A DNA stretch of 64,000 bases from Actinacidiphila glaucinigra. GTDB lineage: Bacteria > Actinomycetota > Actinomycetes > Streptomycetales > Streptomycetaceae. The position numbers and the translations under genes are program-made. This document shows, piece by piece, positions 26,726 to 36,847 of the stretch (the first letter of the stretch is position 1; the number at the start of each line of letters is the position of its first letter). The notes beneath the pieces are model-generated. The model searched no databases and was not told where the DNA came from. It was given only the letters and a program-made list of their open reading frames with translations. The stretch is taken from positions 186,001-250,000 of the forward strand of contig NZ_FZOF01000006.1 of assembly GCF_900188405.1 (NCBI RefSeq), read 5' to 3'.

Positions 26726-27712
26726 TCAGCGCCCCGTCACCCTGCGCAGCAGCCGCCGTACCCGCGACGGCGCGGGGGCGGGGGCGGCGTCCTCGCCGAG
26801 GGCACGCCGGAGCTGGGCGAAGTGGTCGGCGCGGGTCTCGGAGAGGTACGGGTCCTTCAGCAGCGGCTCGGCGATCCGCCAGGCGCGCCGGTGGTCGCCC
26901 TCGTAGTGGCACACGTACGCCTTGGCCAGTTCCAGGACCTGCTTGAAGGGCACCCGCCCGGTGTGGTCGAGATCGACCTCGTCCTGCACCGCGCTGATCA
27001 GGGCCAGCCGCTCGTCGACCGTGTACTCGTCCTTGGCGATGCGTTCCAGCAGCTCGGCCGGGATCGGCCGGACGACCTCGAAGACGAGTGTGGAGCGGAT
27101 CGGCGCGCCGGCGATCTCGATGTACGGCAGCAGGGCGCCGGTGCTGTGGTGCAGCCAGGGCAGGCGGGGGCTCGCGAAGTCCTGGTGCAGCACGACGGCA
27201 CCGGGCTCCAGGCGCGGGAGGAAACGTTCCGCCACACATCGGAACACCCGCGCCGTCTTGGCGATGTCGATGTGCAGGAACTCGATGGGGCTCTTGTCCT
27301 GCGGGTCGGAGGTGTTCCAGATGTCGCCGGCGTGGACCTCGACGAACCCCATGAACGGTGCCAGCGCCGCCTCGAAGTCCTCCCGGAAGGAGTTGCCGCC
27401 CTCCGGCGCCTTGCCCGCCTTGAAGAACCGCTGGGTGGCGAAGGTGCCCTTGCCCACGCGGAAGAAGTCGTAGGCGTGCAGCCGGCCCTTCTTCTCGTCG
27501 AACGCCGGGTTCTCCCGCAGCCCCTTGGCGATGGCGTAGGTGGAGCCGCCGCCGCCGGAGCCCAGCTCGACGAGGGCGCCGGTGCCGTTCACGTGGTGAC
27601 GGGCCACCAGGTAGAGGAACTTCTGCTCCCAGTCGCTCATCTGGGCGTAGGGGATGTCCTCGGGGAGTACCACGTCGTCGAACATCGAGTAGAGCCTGCC
27701 GAGGGAAGCCAT
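26726..27712 (-). CDS. Class I SAM-dependent methyltransferase-like protein
   Basis: 328 residues. The motif LVELGSGGGGSTYAIAKGL (about residues 49-67) is a SAM-binding glycine loop, and IEFLHIDIAKTARVFRCVAE resembles the TylF/MycF-type or cephalosporin-hydroxylase-like methyltransferase core with an acidic metal site. The C-terminal 70 residues are helical with a basic tail (RVRRLLRRVTGR). The ATG at 27712 is preceded by GAGGAAA. It lies alone between a lipoprotein and ychF. The substrate is unknown; sugar or small-molecule O-methylation is the family precedent. Confidence 0.75.
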   Translation of the reverse strand: MASLGRLYSMFDDVVLPEDIPYAQMSDWEQKFLYLVARHHVNGTGALVELGSGGGGSTYAIAKGLRENPAFDEKKGRLHAYDFFRVGKGTFATQRFFKAGKAPEGGNSFREDFEAALAPFMGFVEVHAGDIWNTSDPQDKSPIEFLHIDIAKTARVFRCVAERFLPRLEPGAVVLHQDFASPRLPWLHHSTGALLPYIEIAGAPIRSTLVFEVVRPIPAELLERIAKDEYTVDERLALISAVQDEVDLDHTGRVPFKQVLELAKAYVCHYEGDHRRAWRIAEPLLKDPYLSETRADHFAQLRRALGEDAAPAPAPSRVRRLLRRVTGR

Positions 27713-27880
27713 CGTTTCCTCACGTCTCGGAGCCGGGATGCGCCGATTCCACCTCGCGTCCCGCGTGCCCGGAAAGGACCTGCACACGATGTGCATCCCG
27801 GCGACCCGAACGATTCACCGCCCGGCGACCCCCCGTACACCCACCGGCCCCCGCCTGGCATGTGCGCGCGAAACGACGAG

Positions 27881-27906
27881 GGGCCGGGCCCCGAGGGGCC
27901 CGGCCC
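27881..27906 (-). terminator. Terminator of ychF
   Basis: GGGCCGGGCCC pairs perfectly with GGGCCCGGCCC around a CGAG tetraloop, 47 nt past the ychF stop. Confidence 0.8.
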
Positions 27907-27953
27907 GGACGCCGGACGGGACGTCGCGCGGGCGACGTCGCCGGAACGCGGGA

Positions 27954-29042
<1,089 letters not shown>

Positions 29043-29234
29043 GTGACGACTTCCCAGGGCGAGAGGTGGGTGGAATGGGCCGCCACGCCCGGGCAGGGCG
29101 ACCGGCGGACCGATCCACCAGTCTACGGAACGCACCGGCCCTCGGACGGGCCGCGGCCCCGAGCGGCCCCCTCGGGCGGTGAAAAGTCGTGTCCTGCCCC
29201 CGTTTCCCCCCTCCTCGGCGCCTACGTTGGGTGC

Positions 29235-29780
29235 GTGGAGCAACACAGCGCGCGCACACCCCACAAGAACAGCGGTGCACCCACCGCCGCCTCCCCGCTG
29301 CCCCGGCCGGCCCGCCCGCAGCGCCGCCCGCAGGGCGCGACAGCCGTCCGGGGCGGTCTGCCCCGGGGGCCGCTGCTGCTGCGGGCCGCCCGGCTGCGCC
29401 GGACGGAGCCCCGGCTGACCGGACTGGGCACGGGCGTCTTCATCACGCTGGCCGCCCTCGCCGGCGGCGCCGCGGACTCCCTGATCACCGGCGAGCCGGG
29501 CACCCTCTTCGGGGTCGTCTTCCTGCTGGCCTGCCTCGCCGCCGGGCTCTTCGTACGGCCGTACGACCTGTCGGCGGCGCCGGTCAGCGCGCCCATCGCC
29601 TTCACCATCGCGCTGGCCGTGACGGCCGACGGCGAGGGCGGGGGCTTCACGGGCCATGTGATGGGCCTGCTGACCGGGCTGGCCACCCTGACGGGCTGGC
29701 TGTACGGGGGCACGGTCGGTGCCGCGGTGATCGCGGCCGCGCGGAAGGTGGCCTATGTGATGCGCGAACGGCGCCGCTGA
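29235..29780 (+). CDS. DUF6542-type small membrane protein
   Basis: 181 residues. The first 55 residues are basic and proline-rich; then four hydrophobic helices follow (GVFITLAALAGGAADSL, LFGVVFLLACLAAGLFV, PIAFTIALAVTA, VMGLLTGLATLTGWLYGG) with a basic end (RERRR). TACGTT ends exactly 6 nt before the GTG at 29235, which fits a leaderless mRNA. It is divergent from ychF. No enzymatic motif is visible. Confidence 0.75.
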   Translation: MEQHSARTPHKNSGAPTAASPLPRPARPQRRPQGATAVRGGLPRGPLLLRAARLRRTEPRLTGLGTGVFITLAALAGGAADSLITGEPGTLFGVVFLLACLAAGLFVRPYDLSAAPVSAPIAFTIALAVTADGEGGGFTGHVMGLLTGLATLTGWLYGGTVGAAVIAAARKVAYVMRERRR

Positions 29781-29790
29781 GCGCCCCGCT

Positions 29791-29814
29791 CCCCCCGGCC
29801 CCGCGGCCGGGGGG
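29791..29814. terminator. Bidirectional terminator between DUF6542 gene and ppgK
   Basis: CCCCCCGGCC pairs with GGCCGGGGGG around a 4-nt loop, between two convergent genes. Confidence 0.8.
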
Positions 29815-29862
29815 CGCCTTCGCGGGCACCGTTCCCCGGCCACCTGCCGCCGGCCGCCGTGG

Positions 29863-30606
29863 TCAGGAGCGGACCGCGGCCGCCGCCATGCCCGCGCCGA
29901 CGATGCCCGCGTTGTTCTGCAGCGCGGCCGGCACGATCTCGGCCCTGATGCCGGTCAGCAGCGGCAGGAACTTGTCGGCCTTGCGGCTGACCCCGCCGCC
30001 GAGGATGAACAGCTCGGGCGAGAAGAGCATCTCGACGTGGGCCAGGTACTTGTCCAGGCGCTTGGCCCAGTGCTCCCAGGTGAGGCCCTCGTCGTCCTTG
30101 GCCTTGGTGGAGGCCTTCTTCTCGGCGTCGTGGCCGTGCAGTTCCAGATGGCCGAGCTCCGTGTTGGGCAGCAGGCTGCCGTCGACGAAGACGGCGCTGC
30201 CGATGCCCGTGCCGAGGGTGAGCACGATGACCGTGCCCTTGCGGCCGCGGCCCGCCCCGTACTCCATCTCGGCCATGCCGGCGGCGTCCGCGTCGTTGAG
30301 CAGGGTCACCGCGCAGCCGACCTTCTGGGACAGGAGCCCCGCGGCGTCCATGTCGATCCAGCCCTTGTCGACGTTCGCCGCCGTACGCGTCATGCCGTGC
30401 GTCACCACTCCGGGGAACGTGGCCCCCACCGGGCCCGTCCACCCGAAGTGGTCGACGACCTGCTTCACGCACTCCGCGACGGCGTCGGGGGTCGCGGGAT
30501 GGGGGGTGAGCACTTTGAAGCGCTCCTCCGCCAGTTCACCACGCCCGAGGTCGACCGGGGCACCCTTGATGCCCGATCCGCCGATGTCCACACCGAAAAC
30601 GCTCAT
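29863..30606 (-). CDS. ppgK: Polyphosphate glucokinase
   Basis: 247-residue ROK-type glucokinase that phosphorylates glucose using polyphosphate or ATP. Phosphate-1 motif FGVDIGGSGIKGAPVDL at residues 4-20, catalytic region LLNDADAAGMAE, and phosphate-2 motif VIVLTLGTGIGSAVFVDG, then ELGHLELHG. Length matches the actinobacterial PpgK family. TAGCGT lies exactly 6 nt upstream of the ATG, so it probably has its own leaderless promoter although ispH lies just upstream on the same strand. Confidence 0.95.
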   Translation of the reverse strand: MSVFGVDIGGSGIKGAPVDLGRGELAEERFKVLTPHPATPDAVAECVKQVVDHFGWTGPVGATFPGVVTHGMTRTAANVDKGWIDMDAAGLLSQKVGCAVTLLNDADAAGMAEMEYGAGRGRKGTVIVLTLGTGIGSAVFVDGSLLPNTELGHLELHGHDAEKKASTKAKDDEGLTWEHWAKRLDKYLAHVEMLFSPELFILGGGVSRKADKFLPLLTGIRAEIVPAALQNNAGIVGAGMAAAAVRS

Positions 30607-30635
30607 GCCCCAACGCTACGACGTGGCACGGTCGG

Positions 30636-31631
30636 TCACCCCTCGGAGGTGTCGCCCCGCATCAGTTCGCCGGCCTCGGCGCGCAGGTCCCGGCGGAGCT
30701 CCTTGGGCAGCGAGAAGGTGATCGACTCCTCGGCGGCCTTGACGATCTCCACGTCCTCGAAGCCGCGGCCGGCCAGCCACTCCAGCACCTGCTCGACGAG
30801 CACCTCGGGCACGGAGGCCCCGGAGGTGACGCCGACCGTGGAGACGCCGTCCAGCCACGCCGGGTCGATCTCGTCGGCGAAGTCCACCAGGTACGCGGCA
30901 CGGGCGCCGGCCAGCTTGGCGACCTCGACCAGGCGCACGGAGTTGGAGGAGTTGCGCGAGCCGACCACGATGACCAGGTCGGCCTCGGCGCCCATCTGCT
31001 TCACGGCGAGCTGGCGGTTCTGCGTGGCGTAGCAGATGTCGTCGCTCGGCGGCGAGATCAGCAGCGGGAACTTCTCCTTGAGCGCGTCGACGGTCTCCAT
31101 GGTCTCGTCCACGGAGAGCGTGGTCTGGGAGAGCCAGACGACCTTGGACGGGTCGCGGACCTCGACCTTCTCGACGTCACCGGGGCCGTCGACCAGGGTG
31201 ATGTGGTCGGGGGCCTCACCGGAGGTGCCGATGACCTCCTCGTGGCCCTCGTGGCCGATCAGGAGGATGTCGTAGTCCTCATTGGCGAACCGCACGGCCT
31301 CCTTGTGGACCTTGGTGACCAGCGGGCAGGTGGCGTCGATCGTGGCGAGCCGGCCCTTGGCGGCCTCCTCGTGGACGACCGGGGCGACGCCGTGGGCGGA
31401 GAACATGACGATCGACCCCGGCGGCACCTCCTCCGTCTGCTCGACGAAGATCGCGCCCTTCCGCTCCAGGGTCTGCACGACGTACTTGTTGTGGACGATC
31501 TCGTGGCGGACGTAGATCGGGGCCCCGTACTGCTCCAGGGCCTTCTCGACGGCGATCACGGCACGGTCCACACCCGCGCAGTAGCCTCGCGGGGCGGCGA
31601 GCAGGACGCGGCGGGAAGTCGTAGCGGTCAT
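30636..31631 (-). CDS. ispH: 4-hydroxy-3-methylbut-2-enyl diphosphate reductase (IspH/LytB)
   Basis: 331 residues. Last enzyme of the MEP isoprenoid pathway, making IPP and DMAPP through a 4Fe-4S cluster. The three cluster cysteines are visible in [21 protein letters not shown] and [11 protein letters not shown]. The histidine motifs [13 protein letters not shown] and FSAHGVAP are present. TACGAT lies exactly 6 nt before the ATG at 31631, the leaderless pattern. The C-terminal tail ([14 protein letters not shown]) is slightly longer than usual. Confidence 0.96.
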   Translation of the reverse strand: MTATTSRRVLLAAPRGYCAGVDRAVIAVEKALEQYGAPIYVRHEIVHNKYVVQTLERKGAIFVEQTEEVPPGSIVMFSAHGVAPVVHEEAAKGRLATIDATCPLVTKVHKEAVRFANEDYDILLIGHEGHEEVIGTSGEAPDHITLVDGPGDVEKVEVRDPSKVVWLSQTTLSVDETMETVDALKEKFPLLISPPSDDICYATQNRQLAVKQMGAEADLVIVVGSRNSSNSVRLVEVAKLAGARAAYLVDFADEIDPAWLDGVSTVGVTSGASVPEVLVEQVLEWLAGRGFEDVEIVKAAEESITFSLPKELRRDLRAEAGELMRGDTSEG

Positions 31632-31773
31632 GTGCCCATCGTACGGGGCCCGGACGGGGCCCCACCGCTGCCCCGGGTGCCCCGGCCGGGGGTGCGGGGG
31701 CGGTGCCGGAGCGTCCCGGGGCGCACGCGGCGGACCCGCCCGGACGGACCAAACAAGGCGCGGGGGGCGGGGC

Positions 31774-31965
31774 TCAGCTGCAGCGCCGCGGACGCCGCGC
31801 GGCGCGGCGGGCGGCGAGCACCCAGCCGGCCGCGAGGGCGGCCCCCGCCAGGGGCAGGCAGGTGAAGCAGCCGCAGCCGGGACCGTAGCGGCCGACGCGG
31901 AACCCGGCGTGGACACGCGGCGGCCGTTCGGACGGGGGGCAGCCGTACCGGCCGGGTCGGCGCAT
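31774..31965 (-). CDS. Small putative membrane protein
   Basis: 63 residues starting [21 protein letters not shown] cysteine-rich turn (CGCFTC) precedes one hydrophobic helix ([20 protein letters not shown]) with a basic end. GGAGG lies 4 nt before the ATG. It occupies part of the 484-bp gap between ispH and xseA; the rest holds only promoter sequence. The composition alone could be chance in such GC-rich DNA, but the ribosome site favours a real gene. Confidence 0.5.
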   Translation of the reverse strand: MRRPGRYGCPPSERPPRVHAGFRVGRYGPGCGCFTCLPLAGAALAAGWVLAARRAARRPRRCS

Positions 31966-32115
31966 GGGACCTCCCAGGACCTGCCGGTGACGCGGGCGTC
32001 ACCGGCGACACTCCTGCCCAGCCTGCGCGGCGGCGGGGCGGGAGGACAGCGGGGCGTGCCATTCGGGTCGGGCGGGAAGGGCGTCACTGTCCGTGGCGGG
32101 GGCTAGTCTCGGCGT

Positions 32116-33324
32116 ATGGCTCTGAACACGTCCGCGGAGACGCCGATCCCGGTCGGCGAGGTGTCCCGGCTGATCGGCGGCTGGATCGACCGGCTCGGCC
32201 CCGTGTGGGTCGAGGGGCAGATCACCCAGTTGTCGCGGCGCCCGGGGGCGGGCGTGGTGTTCCTGACGCTGCGCGATCCGTCGCACGACATCTCGCTCAG
32301 CGTGACGTGCCGCCGGGCGGTCTTCGACGCCTTCGACGGGGCGGTCGGCGAGGGCGCACGGGTCGTGGTGAACGCCAAGCCGGAGTGGTACGCGCCGCGC
32401 GGCCAGCTGTCGCTGCGCGCGGCGGAGATCCGCCCGATAGGCGTCGGCGACCTGCTGCTGCGGCTGGAGCAGCTGAAGAAGCGGCTGGCGGGCGAGGGCC
32501 TGTTCGCCCCGGAGCGCAAGCGGCCGCTGCCGTTCCTGCCGCAGCTGATCGGGCTGGTCTGCGGCCGGGCCTCGGCCGCCGAGCGGGACGTGCTGGAGAA
32601 CGCCCGGCTGCGCTGGCCCGCGGTCCGCTTCGAGGTGCGCAACGTGCCCGTCCAGGGGGCGTACGCGGTGCCGCAGGTGATCGAGGCGGTGCGCGGCCTG
32701 GACGCCCACCCCGAGGTCGACGTGATCATCGTGGCGCGGGGCGGCGGCAGCGTGGAGGACCTGCTGCCGTTCTCGGACGAACGGCTGGTGCGGACGGTGG
32801 CGGAGTGCCGTACGCCCGTGGTGTCGGCGATCGGGCACGAGCCGGACACCCCGCTGCTGGACCTGGTCGCCGATCTGCGCGCCTCGACGCCGACCGACGC
32901 CGCCAAGCGTGTCGTGCCGGACGTGGGCGAGGAGCTGGCCCGGGTCGAGCAGCTGCGGCAGCGGTCGCTGCGGGTGATGCGCGGGCTGCTGGACCGGGAG
33001 GAGCGCGGGCTGGCCGCCGCGGTGAGCCGGCCGTGCATGGCGCGGCCCCATCTGATGGTGGACGAGCGCGAGGAGCAGGTCGCCGCCCTGCTGGAGCGGT
33101 CCCGCCGCCATCTGCGGCACCGGCTGGAGCGGGCGGAGGACGAGCTGGCGCACACCCGGGCCCGGGTCGTGGCGCTCTCCCCGGCCGCGACGCTGCAGCG
33201 CGGATACGCGGTGCTGCAGCGCGAGGACGGGCAGGTCGTGCGCGCCGCGGACGAGGTGGCCGAGGAGGAGAAGCTGCGCGCCCGGGTGGCCGAGGGCGAG
33301 TTCACCGTCCGCGTCACGCGCTGA
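32116..33324 (+). CDS. xseA: Exodeoxyribonuclease VII large subunit
   Basis: 402 residues. The N-terminal OB fold ([20 protein letters not shown], then [20 protein letters not shown]) is followed by the XseA catalytic domain with the signatures [20 protein letters not shown] and [27 protein letters not shown]. It degrades single-stranded DNA together with XseB and is used in mismatch repair and damage tolerance. TAGTCT ends exactly 6 nt before the ATG (leaderless pattern). xseB follows after 74 bp but also has its own promoter-like TAGGCT. Confidence 0.96.
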   Translation: MALNTSAETPIPVGEVSRLIGGWIDRLGPVWVEGQITQLSRRPGAGVVFLTLRDPSHDISLSVTCRRAVFDAFDGAVGEGARVVVNAKPEWYAPRGQLSLRAAEIRPIGVGDLLLRLEQLKKRLAGEGLFAPERKRPLPFLPQLIGLVCGRASAAERDVLENARLRWPAVRFEVRNVPVQGAYAVPQVIEAVRGLDAHPEVDVIIVARGGGSVEDLLPFSDERLVRTVAECRTPVVSAIGHEPDTPLLDLVADLRASTPTDAAKRVVPDVGEELARVEQLRQRSLRVMRGLLDREERGLAAAVSRPCMARPHLMVDEREEQVAALLERSRRHLRHRLERAEDELAHTRARVVALSPAATLQRGYAVLQREDGQVVRAADEVAEEEKLRARVAEGEFTVRVTR

Positions 33325-33398
33325 CCGCGAGGGCAGCGGCCCGGCCGGGGCGCCGCGCGCCCGGCCGCCGTGTCGGAGGGCGGCCCTAGGCTGGTGCC

Positions 33399-33638
33399 AT
33401 GGCAGATCAGGACACGCTGGGGTACGAGCAGGCCCGCGACGAGCTCGTCGACGTCGTTCGCCGACTGGAGGCCGGGGGCTCCACGCTCGAGGAGTCCCTC
33501 GCCCTGTGGGAACGGGGGGAGCAGCTCGCCAAGGTGTGCCGCGACTGGCTGGAGGGCGCCCGCGCCCGGCTGGACGCGGCCCTGGCGCAGGAGTCCGGCG
33601 GCGCCGGGGAGGGTCCGGAGGCCGCCGAAGAGGAGTGA
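33399..33638 (+). CDS. xseB: Exodeoxyribonuclease VII small subunit
   Basis: 79 residues with the family core YEQARDELVDVVRRLEAGG, LEESLALWERGEQLAKVCRDWLEGA and an acidic, unstructured tail. It binds several copies to the XseA coiled coils. TAGGCT ends exactly 6 nt before the ATG at 33399, so it can be transcribed separately from xseA as a leaderless message. Confidence 0.95.
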   Translation: MADQDTLGYEQARDELVDVVRRLEAGGSTLEESLALWERGEQLAKVCRDWLEGARARLDAALAQESGGAGEGPEAAEEE

Positions 33639-33685
33639 CCGGTTGAGCGGGGCGCGGGCGGCGTGACCCGCTTCACGGGCGGTAG

Positions 33686-33716
33686 TTGAAAATTTGATTG
33701 AAATTTCATCTATAGT
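33686..33716 (+). promoter_or_regulatory. AT-rich promoter and operator of the nitroreductase gene
   Basis: TTGAAA at 33686-33691 and TATAGT at 33711-33716 fit -35 and -10 boxes with a long 19-bp spacer. Between them lies an imperfect inverted repeat, TGAAAATTT (33687-33695) and GAAATTTCA (33700-33708). The stretch is strikingly AT-rich for this genome, as expected for a repressor-controlled promoter, for example of MarR type. Confidence 0.6.
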
Positions 33717-33778
33717 GACGGGGAGTTCCGACGCGCCCGTCCCCAGGGCGCCGCTCCACATCCCCACCGAGGTACCCC

Positions 33779-34372
33779 ATGACGCTCCAGCTGGACCCCG
33801 CCGCCCAGAACCTCCTCTTCCGCGAGGCGCGCACCGCCAACGCGTTCACCGACGAGCCGGTGACCGAGGAGCAGGTCCAGGACGTGTACGACCTGGTCAA
33901 GTACGCCCCCACCGCCTACAACCAGCAGCCGCTGCGCATCGTGCTGGTGCGCTCCCCCGAGGCCCGCGAGCGCCTGGTGCGCCACATGAACGAGGGCAAC
34001 CGGGCGAAGACCGCCGCGGCGCCGCTGGTCGCGGTCCTGGCCGCCGACAACGAGTTCCACGAGGAGCTGCCGGCCCAGTTCCCGGCCTTCCCGCAGGCCA
34101 AGGAGGTGCTCTTCGGCGAGCGCCCGGCGCGTGAGGCGTCCGCGGGCTTCAACGCCGCGCTGCAGGTCGGCTACTTCATCCTGGGCGTGCGGGCCGCGGG
34201 CCTGGCCGCCGGACCCATGACCGGCTACGACGCCGATGCCGTCGACAAGGAGTTCTTCCCCGACGGCGACCACTCCGTGCTGGCCGTGGTCAACATCGGC
34301 AAGCCGGGCGAGAACGCCTGGCGCGAGCGCGGACCGCGCCTGGCGTACGACGAGGTCGTCACCACCGTCTGA
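33779..34372 (+). CDS. Nitroreductase-family protein (RutE/malonic semialdehyde reductase-like)
   Basis: 197 residues, FMN-dependent nitroreductase fold. RTANAFTDEPVTEEQVQDVY, KYAPTAYNQQPLRIVLVRS and AAGLAAGPMTGYDADAVDKEFF match the RutE/HadB subgroup, which reduces 3-oxo acids or nitroaromatics with NAD(P)H. It is a single gene with a strongly AT-rich regulated promoter (33686-33716). Induction by a toxic or redox-active compound is likely, but the regulator is not adjacent. It ends in a perfect 16-bp terminator. Confidence 0.88.
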   Translation: MTLQLDPAAQNLLFREARTANAFTDEPVTEEQVQDVYDLVKYAPTAYNQQPLRIVLVRSPEARERLVRHMNEGNRAKTAAAPLVAVLAADNEFHEELPAQFPAFPQAKEVLFGERPAREASAGFNAALQVGYFILGVRAAGLAAGPMTGYDADAVDKEFFPDGDHSVLAVVNIGKPGENAWRERGPRLAYDEVVTTV

Positions 34373-34393
34373 CGAGCACCCGCCGCCGTCACC

Positions 34394-34428
34394 GTCACCG
34401 CCGCCGGCCCGAGGCCGGCGGCGGTGAC
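34394..34428. terminator. Bidirectional terminator, nitroreductase / DUF4245
   Basis: GTCACCGCCGCCGGCC (34394-34409) and its exact complement (34413-34428) around a CGA loop; 16-bp perfect stem between convergent genes. Confidence 0.85.
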
Positions 34429-34433
34429 GCGCT

Positions 34434-34970
34434 TCAGCCCTGGCGGCCGCCCCGCTCCTCGAGCGCGCCGGCCAGTTCCGCGAGCCGGGCCATCGGGGCG
34501 GTGCCGGTGACCATCGTGGTCACCCCGCCCTTCTCGCGCACGAGGGCGTCGTACTTGTCGCCCTCGTAGCGCTGCCAGGTCTCGCCGTCGACGGTGCGGG
34601 TGCCGACCCGCTTCGCCTCGTGGCTCTTGCGGGCGACGAACTTCTCCGTGGCCTCGTTGCTCTGCTCGACGGCCGCGTACTCGTTCTTCGGGTCGACGAA
34701 GCCCAGGTGCCACCGCACGGCCTCCGGGTCGGTGGACTCGTACGTCACCGAGGTCGCCCGCCAGTCCTTGCCGAGCCCCTCCGGGGCCGCCACCAGGTAG
34801 GGGGCGTCGCGCCGTGCCTGGTCGAGCTCGACCCGGTAGCCGACGGGCTTGACGGGGTCGTGGTTCTCATCGTGCGGGATGAAGAGCCAGATGCCTCCGG
34901 CGACGACCCCGATCGCCGCCATCGAGAGCACCATGTCCCGCAGTGTTTCCGTGCCGCGCTTCTTTGCCAC
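34434..34970 (-). CDS. DUF4245 membrane protein
   Basis: 178 residues. One N-terminal membrane helix (MVLSMAAIGVVAGGIWLFIP) preceded by a basic start, then an extracellular domain with DARRDAPYLVAAPEGLGKDW and TYESTDPEAVRWHLGFVDPK, the hallmark of actinobacterial DUF4245. The start is the GTG at 34970, with a run of Gs close upstream. It is divergent from glpX; this pairing is common in actinobacteria. Function unknown. Confidence 0.88.
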   Translation of the reverse strand: MAKKRGTETLRDMVLSMAAIGVVAGGIWLFIPHDENHDPVKPVGYRVELDQARRDAPYLVAAPEGLGKDWRATSVTYESTDPEAVRWHLGFVDPKNEYAAVEQSNEATEKFVARKSHEAKRVGTRTVDGETWQRYEGDKYDALVREKGGVTTMVTGTAPMARLAELAGALEERGGRQG

Positions 34971-35132
34971 GCCCCCTATGGTCCCCCATGCCCCGGACCG
35001 TCCGGCCGCCCGGGGTCGCACCCGGCGGGAAATGCGCTCATGTGACGGGCGGCCTGCTCATCCTGGCGGGGTCCGGATAAGGTCGTAACACCCTCTTATC
35101 CCGGCCGTCCTCGTACAGAAAGGTGCGCTGAG

Positions 35133-36176
35133 ATGACCGAGCAGCATGAACACCACAGTCTGCCGCCGCAGCTCGAGGTGAATCCCGAGGCCCCCGACCG
35201 CAACCTCGCCCTGGAGCTCGTCCGGGTCACCGAGGCCGCCGCCATGGCCGCCGGCCGCTGGGTCGGACGCGGTGACAAGAACGGCGCGGACGGCGCGGCC
35301 GTCAAGGCCATGCGCACCCTCGTCTCCACCGTGTCGATGAACGGCGTCGTCGTCATCGGCGAGGGGGAGAAGGACGAGGCCCCGATGCTCTTCAACGGCG
35401 AGCGCATCGGCGACGGGAACGGCGCGGAGTGCGACATCGCCGTGGACCCGATCGACGGCACCACCCTGACCGCCAAGGGCATGCCCAACGCCATCGCGGT
35501 GCTCGCCGCCGCCGACCGCGGCGCGATGTACGACCCCTCGGCCGTCTTCTACATGGACAAGCTGGTCACCGGCCCCGAGGCCGCTGACTACGTCGACATC
35601 ACCGCCCCGCCCTCGGTCAACATCCGCCGGGTCGCCAAGGCGAAGGGCAGCGCCCCCGAGGACGTCACGGTCGTCATCCTCGACCGTCCCCGGCACGACG
35701 GCATCGTCAAGGAGATCCGGGAGACCGGCGCGCGCATCAAGTTCATCTCCGACGGCGACGTGGCCGGCGCGATCATGGCCGTCCGCGAGGGCACCGGCGT
35801 CGACATGCTGATGGGCGTCGGCGGAACGCCCGAGGGCATCATCGCGGCCTGCGCCATCAAGTGCCTCGGCGGCACGATCCAGGGCAAGCTGTGGCCGAAG
35901 GACGAGGCGGAGAAGCAGCGCGCCCTGGACGCGGGCCACGACCTGGAGCGGATCCTGCACACGGACGACCTGGTCAGGGGCGACAACGTGTTCTTCGTCG
36001 CCACCGGCATCACCGACGGCGAACTGCTGCGCGGAGTGCGGTACCGCGCCGAGACCGCCATCACCCAGTCGCTGGTCATGCGCTCGAAGTCCGGCACGAT
36101 CCGCCAGATCGACTCCACGCACCGCCTGTCGAAGCTGCGCGCCTACAGCACCATCGACTTCGACCGCGCGCGCTGA
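35133..36176 (+). CDS. glpX: Class II fructose-1,6-bisphosphatase
   Basis: 347 residues. Gluconeogenic enzyme converting fructose 1,6-bisphosphate to fructose 6-phosphate. Metal and substrate motifs [31 protein letters not shown] and [13 protein letters not shown] are intact. The N-terminal extension ([20 protein letters not shown]) is typical of actinobacterial GlpX. AAAGGTG lies upstream of the ATG at 35133. A near-perfect hairpin at 36212-36255 ends the transcript. Confidence 0.97.
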   Translation: MTEQHEHHSLPPQLEVNPEAPDRNLALELVRVTEAAAMAAGRWVGRGDKNGADGAAVKAMRTLVSTVSMNGVVVIGEGEKDEAPMLFNGERIGDGNGAECDIAVDPIDGTTLTAKGMPNAIAVLAAADRGAMYDPSAVFYMDKLVTGPEAADYVDITAPPSVNIRRVAKAKGSAPEDVTVVILDRPRHDGIVKEIRETGARIKFISDGDVAGAIMAVREGTGVDMLMGVGGTPEGIIAACAIKCLGGTIQGKLWPKDEAEKQRALDAGHDLERILHTDDLVRGDNVFFVATGITDGELLRGVRYRAETAITQSLVMRSKSGTIRQIDSTHRLSKLRAYSTIDFDRAR

Positions 36177-36211
36177 GCCGCCGCGGCCCGCGCCGCACCG
36201 TGCACCGGCGC

Positions 36212-36255
36212 ACGAGGACCGGGACCCGCCGCGCCGGCGGGGTCCCGGTCCTCGT
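36212..36255. terminator. Terminator between glpX and the Wbl gene
   Basis: ACGAGGACCGGGACCCGCCG pairs with the complementary strand ending at 36255, with one bulged G and a 3-nt loop. It can serve both convergent genes. Confidence 0.85.
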
Positions 36256-36263
36256 CCGTTCGT

Positions 36264-36617
36264 TCAGCCCGCCGCGGCGATCCGCGTCCCGGGCCTTTGC
36301 AGTTCCGCCTCCCGGCGGCGGCGCCGGGCCAGTACGACCCTGCGCTCCGCGGCGGTCATCCCGCCCCACACGCCGTAGGGCTCGGGCTGGAGCAGCGCGT
36401 GTTCGCGGCACTCCAGCATCACCGGGCAGCGCGCGCACACCCGCTTGGCGGCCTCCTCCCGGGACAGCCGCGCCGCTGTCGGCTCCTTGGACGGCGCGAA
36501 GAACAGACCCGCCTCGTCACTGCGGCACGCCGCCTCCGAGTGCCATGGGCCGCCCAGGTCCCGGGGGTGACTCAGGGAGGACCTGGAGGCTGCCGGGGGC
36601 TCGATCGGTTGAAGCAC
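36264..36617 (-). CDS. WhiB-like (Wbl) iron-sulfur regulator
   Basis: 117 residues. Four cluster cysteines: the first in SEAACRSDEAGLFF, a pair in VCARCPVMLEC, and the fourth at its end. The GVWGG turn (EPYGVWGGMTAAERR) and basic C-terminus (RRRRREAE) complete the Wbl signature. These proteins bind sigma factor HrdB-type region 4 and control development, redox or drug response. The GTG at 36617 has AGGAG 7 nt upstream. The N-terminal 25 residues are proline/serine-rich. Which Wbl group it belongs to is not clear without alignment. Confidence 0.93.
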   Translation of the reverse strand: MLQPIEPPAASRSSLSHPRDLGGPWHSEAACRSDEAGLFFAPSKEPTAARLSREEAAKRVCARCPVMLECREHALLQPEPYGVWGGMTAAERRVVLARRRRREAELQRPGTRIAAAG

Positions 36618-36847
36618 GGGATACTCCTGACGACGGCTCGGCTTGGTGTCACCCTTGCCCGTCGCTGCGGTGCCGGTGCGTCTCCACGGGTCTGTCGGCG
36701 TGAGGAGGGCTGCGGCGAGCGACGTGTCCCCTTGCCCTACCCGCTGTACGCGCGTTCATGCGCACAGTGCCGGGCGCGACGCCCGCCGGGCCGGTGCCGC
36801 TTGCCGCCGATCCCCTTGTACGGCACGGGAGTTGACCCGCGTCGCGG

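Noticed and set aside
31630..32106. Rightward frame before xseA
   Set aside because: Arg/Gly-rich, without a ribosome site; it overlaps the small leftward membrane protein, which has a better start.
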